DNA of 7,398 bases, from the NCBI GenBank assembly GCA_030625995.1, contig DAOUPU010000120.1:1-7398 (forward strand), in the 5' to 3' direction. The position numbers were made by a program, and so were the translations under genes. Below the pieces are notes generated by a model that saw nothing but the letters and a program-made list of their open reading frames with translations, ran no database searches and had not been told where the DNA came from. This DNA comes from Flavobacteriaceae bacterium. GTDB taxonomy: Bacteria > Bacteroidota > Bacteroidia > Flavobacteriales > Flavobacteriaceae. Of the stretch, positions 4,143 through 7,398 are shown piece by piece (the stretch's first letter is position 1; every line of letters begins with the position of its first letter).

Positions 4143-6728
4143 TTATGCCGAATTACGACTGGCATTTATATTACCAAATAAGGATCTAGTAATTATTTTT
4201 TCATAGGTTTTTAATTGTTTCTTGTTTGGATTTTCTTGTTCTTTTATCTCCTGTACTTTTTTCAAAGCAAATTGTTGAATGGCAAGTAAGGGTAAAACAA
4301 TTTCTTCTCGAACTTCAATTGATGCCTTTCCTTGAGGGTAGTTTTGCATCAGTTCTGTTTGATTTGCCAATTTAAGCACAAGTCGCTTACTTAATAAAAA
4401 TTCATTGTGAATGAGAGACCAAAATTCGCCATATTCCTGATCCTTTTCCATATATCTCGTCAAGGCAAAAAATGATTTTTTCATTGCCATCATACTATTT
4501 TCTATTAAGCTTCTGAAAAATTTAGAATTGTTGTAAAAAGAAATTACTTTATCAAATTCACCGCTGTCTTCGTATTTTTTAAGCGCAGTACCAACTCCAT
4601 AAAATCCGGGGACATTTTGTTTAAGCTGACTCCAGGAGCCTACAAATGGTATTGCCCTCAGGTCATTAAAGTTCAGTTCCTTGGAACTATTTCTTTTGGA
4701 CGGACGACTACCAATATTGGTTTTTGAATAATATTTTAGAGTAGTCATATTCTCCAAAAATGATAAAAATTTAGGATGATTCTTAAATTCATTGTAAGCA
4801 TTATAACTCAATTCTGCTAAACCGTTCATCAATAATTTCTGTTCTACATTCATTTGGTTTTTACCACTGTCGAAAAATTGATTGGCTACTCCCGAACTTA
4901 TTAATTGCTCCAAGTTGTACTGCGAGGATTCAACAGTCCCAAAATTTGAACTTATTGTCTGTCCCTGAATAGTCAATTGAACCTCTTGATTTTCGATAGT
5001 AGGCCCTAGAGATGCATAAAATTGATGTGTTTTACCACCACCCCTGGCCGGAGGCCCACCGCGTCCGTCGAAAAAGATGACTTTTATATTAAATTTTCTG
5101 GATATTTGTGTGAGCTCTTCCTTTGCTTTATAAATTGACCAATTCGCCATTAAGTAACCACCATCTTTTGTTCCGTCAGAGAAACCAAGCATTACAGTTT
5201 GTTTCTTTGCTCTGCTGTCCAGATGTTTCATATAAGAATCATTCTCATACAATTGCTTCATAATACTACTCGCGTTCTCCAGATCATCAATAGTCTCAAA
5301 TAAAGGTACAATATCCACAGGTAGTTCGTTTGAGAAAGCCGTTAGCTTTAACATGGAATAAACTTCCATTACGTTTAACGCACTTTGATTATTACTAATG
5401 ATGTACCTGTTTGCTCCCATCTCCCCATTATTTTTTTGAATTGTTCTTACAGCCTTAATAGATCCCAGTGTTTTAATAACAAGATCATCTGTAAAATCCT
5501 CCACCCTAATTTTACCTTTAGTTTCAGCTAAAACCTCTAGTTTTTGAGTCTCAGATAATTCTTCATAGTTGTGTGGAAATAGGTTTAGATCATTCTTATG
5601 GGAGAGCTCCACAATTTGAGAGAAAACCTGATGATGAATTCTACTGTCCTGACGGATATCCAGAGTAGCAAAATAGAAACCAAATATTTTTACTTTATGG
5701 ATCAGATCATTCAGCTCAGATAAATACAAGGCTTGATAATTTTCGACAAGAAGGCGTCTTATTTCCAAAAGATTATTTAAGAAATAATCCAAAGAAATTA
5801 CAATGTTTTCAGGATTGATAAAGCTTTGATAAAGTTTGCTCTCGATATCAAGAATTATATTTGAGACATTCTTAAAAGTCAATTTCCGTCTTAATTTTCT
5901 AATATCCCTGTAATAACTTCTAATTATTGCCTGACGTAATCTTTCGGCAACTTTTATTGTAATTTCTGTAGTTACAAAAGGATTTCCATCTCTGTCCCCA
6001 CCAGGCCAAAATCCTAAATTCACAATTTCATTATCCATGATCGTATTATCATAAATATTGCTGGAAATATAATTATATATCTGACTAGCAGAATGGTAGA
6101 AAACATTTTCCAGATACCAGATTAAATTTACAGCCTCGTCAAAGGGAGTTGGTTTCGCCTCTTTTAAAAATGGGGTAATACCTAATTGAGCCAATAATTT
6201 TTTAATATTGATCAGATCATTTTCAACAATGGCATTGGTTAAATCGGTAATAATTCCCAGGACAGATCCGGGATAAAACTGTGTTGGATGAGCAGTTAAT
6301 ACGATACGTACTTTGAAATCTTCCAGATATTGTTGCAGCGATTCTTTTTTATTTTGAGCAAATGCCTCTTCCTTGGTAAACCTTAAAGTTCCCTTTCCAT
6401 CCATATTATGAATGATCGGAAAACCTGCATCTTCCACGGCGTCAAATAATACTACCTGTCTCTCGATATACTGAATAAATTGAAATAACAGATCGAATTT
6501 TTCCTTGTCGGAGGGATTGTCTTGAAATTTATTGAAAAAATATTCAACTATTTCTGTTGGCGATTTACCGCTCTCAAAACCTTTTTTACAAACGTCGTTA
6601 AATAGTGGTAATAATACTCCCGTATTTCTAATATTGTCAAAGGGCAAAGTGATGAAAATACTATTGTAAATTTGATATTTTGTTAAAATATTTTGGTTAA
6701 ATCGTTTTAACTTAGGTTGTGTGCTCAT
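4143..6728 (-). CDS. ppc: Phosphoenolpyruvate carboxylase
   Basis: This cytoplasmic enzyme adds bicarbonate to PEP to form oxaloacetate, refilling the TCA cycle. It has 861 residues, against 883 in E. coli, and appears complete. Motifs in order: VLTAHPTQ (143-150) with catalytic His147, WPGGDRDGNP (241-250), LDIRQDSR (356-363), VPLFETIDDLENA (474-486), MLGFSDGTKDGGY (513-525), FDGRGGPPARGGGKTH (553-568), IQGQTISSNFG (588-598), LRAIPFVGSW (690-699) and the C-terminus ASRNSA (856-861). By eye alignment the aspartate-inhibitor site is kept (Arg562, Lys751, Arg807, Asn859, matching E. coli Arg587, Lys773, Arg832, Asn881). Two active-site positions differ from E. coli: Gln150 replaces the Glu of TAHPTE and Asp554 replaces His579. 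The C-terminal NTG is NSA. The gene appears to be transcribed on its own, with a candidate promoter just upstream and the clpB terminator before that. Confidence 0.97.
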   Translation of the reverse strand: MSTQPKLKRFNQNILTKYQIYNSIFITLPFDNIRNTGVLLPLFNDVCKKGFESGKSPTEIVEYFFNKFQDNPSDKEKFDLLFQFIQYIERQVVLFDAVEDAGFPIIHNMDGKGTLRFTKEEAFAQNKKESLQQYLEDFKVRIVLTAHPTQFYPGSVLGIITDLTNAIVENDLINIKKLLAQLGITPFLKEAKPTPFDEAVNLIWYLENVFYHSASQIYNYISSNIYDNTIMDNEIVNLGFWPGGDRDGNPFVTTEITIKVAERLRQAIIRSYYRDIRKLRRKLTFKNVSNIILDIESKLYQSFINPENIVISLDYFLNNLLEIRRLLVENYQALYLSELNDLIHKVKIFGFYFATLDIRQDSRIHHQVFSQIVELSHKNDLNLFPHNYEELSETQKLEVLAETKGKIRVEDFTDDLVIKTLGSIKAVRTIQKNNGEMGANRYIISNNQSALNVMEVYSMLKLTAFSNELPVDIVPLFETIDDLENASSIMKQLYENDSYMKHLDSRAKKQTVMLGFSDGTKDGGYLMANWSIYKAKEELTQISRKFNIKVIFFDGRGGPPARGGGKTHQFYASLGPTIENQEVQLTIQGQTISSNFGTVESSQYNLEQLISSGVANQFFDSGKNQMNVEQKLLMNGLAELSYNAYNEFKNHPKFLSFLENMTTLKYYSKTNIGSRPSKRNSSKELNFNDLRAIPFVGSWSQLKQNVPGFYGVGTALKKYEDSGEFDKVISFYNNSKFFRSLIENSMMAMKKSFFALTRYMEKDQEYGEFWSLIHNEFLLSKRLVLKLANQTELMQNYPQGKASIEVREEIVLPLLAIQQFALKKVQEIKEQENPNKKQLKTYEKIITRSLFGNINASRNSA

Positions 6729-6751
6729 TAAATTTTATGCTTTAAGGAGAA

Positions 6752-6759
6752 CAAATTTA
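6752..6759 (-). promoter_or_regulatory. Candidate Bacteroidetes minus-7 promoter element for ppc
   Basis: On the minus strand this reads TAAATTTG, a full match to the TAnnTTTG element used by the primary sigma factor of Bacteroidetes. It ends 23 nt before the ppc ATG, giving a short 5' leader. No convincing TTG minus-33 element is visible at the usual spacing, and the region is AT-rich, so a chance match is possible. Its position between the clpB terminator and ppc supports it. Confidence 0.42.
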
Positions 6760-6848
6760 GCAAGATAAAACGACATTATAAATTTTGTTATTAGAATTAA
6801 CGACTTGGTAAAAAATGTGAAGAAAAATGTATATTATGGAATAGATAC

Positions 6849-6896
6849 AAAAAAAACTGCTAAAACCTCAGTATTACCTAAATAATTTTAGCAGTT
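6849..6896 (-). terminator. Intrinsic terminator downstream of clpB
   Basis: Perfect 11-bp inverted repeats (6855-6865 and 6886-6896, AACTGCTAAAA and TTTTAGCAGTT) enclose a 20-nt loop. Read on the minus strand, the second arm runs into a tract of eight T residues (6849-6856). This is the form of a Rho-independent terminator. It ends the clpB transcript about 35 nt after the stop codon and separates it from ppc. There is no equivalent T tract on the plus strand, so it acts in one direction. Confidence 0.85.
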
Positions 6897-6907
6897 CTGA
6901 ACTTAAT

Positions 6908-6929
6908 TCTCACAATTAAAATTGTGAGA
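6908..6929. repeat. Perfect 10-bp palindrome immediately after the clpB stop
   Basis: TCTCACAATT (6908-6917) and AATTGTGAGA (6920-6929) are perfect inverted repeats with a 2-nt spacer. One base separates the palindrome from the clpB stop codon. On the minus strand the following bases are ATTAAGT, not a T tract, so by itself it is not an intrinsic terminator. It could protect the 3' end of the mRNA or be a binding site. It lies only 11 bp from the terminator stem. Confidence 0.65.
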
Positions 6930-6930
6930 T

Positions 6931-7398
6931 TTATTTATTCCTAAAAACGAATTTATCATCAAATGCATCTAATAATATATTGTCATCCGAGGTAACCTTG
7001 CCGGCTAAAATTTCCTTGGACAACTCGTTGAGCACTTCTCTTTGAATAACTCTTTTTATTGGCCTTGCACCATATTGAGGATTATATCCCTTTTTAGATA
7101 AACTCTCGACAGCGTCTTCCGTCGTAGAAAAATTGATATTTTTTTCCTTCAACATTTTTGTTAGTGAGTTTAATTGCAAACGAACTATTTGAGTCACTTC
7201 ATCTCGGTTCAACGGTGTGAACATGATGATCTCATCAATACGATTTAAAAATTCAGGACGGATCGTTTTCTTTAATAAACCCATCACTTCTATCTTCGTG
7301 TTTTCCGTAACTACCTCTCGATCCTTCATGTCCATATTCTCAAAGTTTTCCTGAATGATAGATGAACCCATATTGGATGTCATTATTATTATGGAGTT
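6931..7398 (-). CDS. clpB: ATP-dependent chaperone ClpB, C-terminal part only
   Basis: This is the last 155 codons plus one partial codon or codon boundary of a gene that enters from the right edge. The frame is open to the end of the window and begins NSIIIMTSNMGS. It covers the end of the second AAA+ domain and the C-terminal small domain. It shows the sensor-1 motif TSN (7-9 of the visible part), the arginine-finger motif RPEFLNRIDE (47-56) and the sensor-2 motif GARPIKR (110-116). ClpB is a hexameric disaggregase that works with DnaK to rescue aggregated proteins in the cytoplasm. ClpB fits better than ClpC or ClpA because of IIIMTSNMGS and the short end after the D2 small domain. The ATG at 7381-7383 is internal, not the start. 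A palindrome and an intrinsic terminator follow the stop. Confidence 0.93.
   Translation of the reverse strand, partial: NSIIIMTSNMGSSIIQENFENMDMKDREVVTENTKIEVMGLLKKTIRPEFLNRIDEIIMFTPLNRDEVTQIVRLQLNSLTKMLKEKNINFSTTEDAVESLSKKGYNPQYGARPIKRVIQREVLNELSKEILAGKVTSDDNILLDAFDDKFVFRNK

Overview
The window looks like an ordinary stretch of chromosome from a member of the Bacteroidetes, most likely a flavobacterium. The evidence is the AT-rich coding and intergenic DNA, a transketolase made as a separate C-terminal subunit, a flavobacterial-style PEP carboxylase ending in RNSA, a UbiA prenyltransferase lying directly against maf, a secreted beta-barrel protein with a VGLKGGIN start, and a TAnnTTTG-type promoter element. 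All seven genes are on the minus strand, so they are transcribed from high to low coordinates.

Layout in the direction of transcription. At the right edge is the last 155 codons of the disaggregase gene clpB (6931-7398). It is followed by a perfect palindrome and then a strong intrinsic terminator (6849-6896). Next is ppc (4143-6728), encoding a complete 861-residue phosphoenolpyruvate carboxylase with its own candidate promoter. Then comes a 127-residue lipoprotein of unknown function (3610-3993). After it lies a tight three-gene operon, smpB-ubiA-maf (3460 down to 1516), whose genes overlap by 1 nt or are 2 nt apart. A 348-bp non-coding stretch (1168-1515) carries a cluster of GC-rich stem-loops that stand out against the AT-rich surroundings. 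Finally there is the transketolase C-terminal subunit gene (214-1167), with a signal-peptide-bearing outer-membrane protein gene 40 bp behind it that runs off the left edge.

Functionally the region is a mix of housekeeping roles: protein rescue (ClpB, SmpB with tmRNA), anaplerotic carbon fixation (Ppc), the non-oxidative pentose phosphate pathway (transketolase), isoprenoid-lipid synthesis (UbiA), nucleotide-pool cleaning (Maf) and the cell envelope (lipoprotein, beta-barrel protein). I see no defence island, CRISPR array, RNA gene, transposase gene or clearly new system. The items most worth a second look are the stem-loop cluster, the absence of the transketolase N-terminal half next to its partner, the possible ether-lipid role of the UbiA protein, and the non-canonical active-site residues of the PEP carboxylase.
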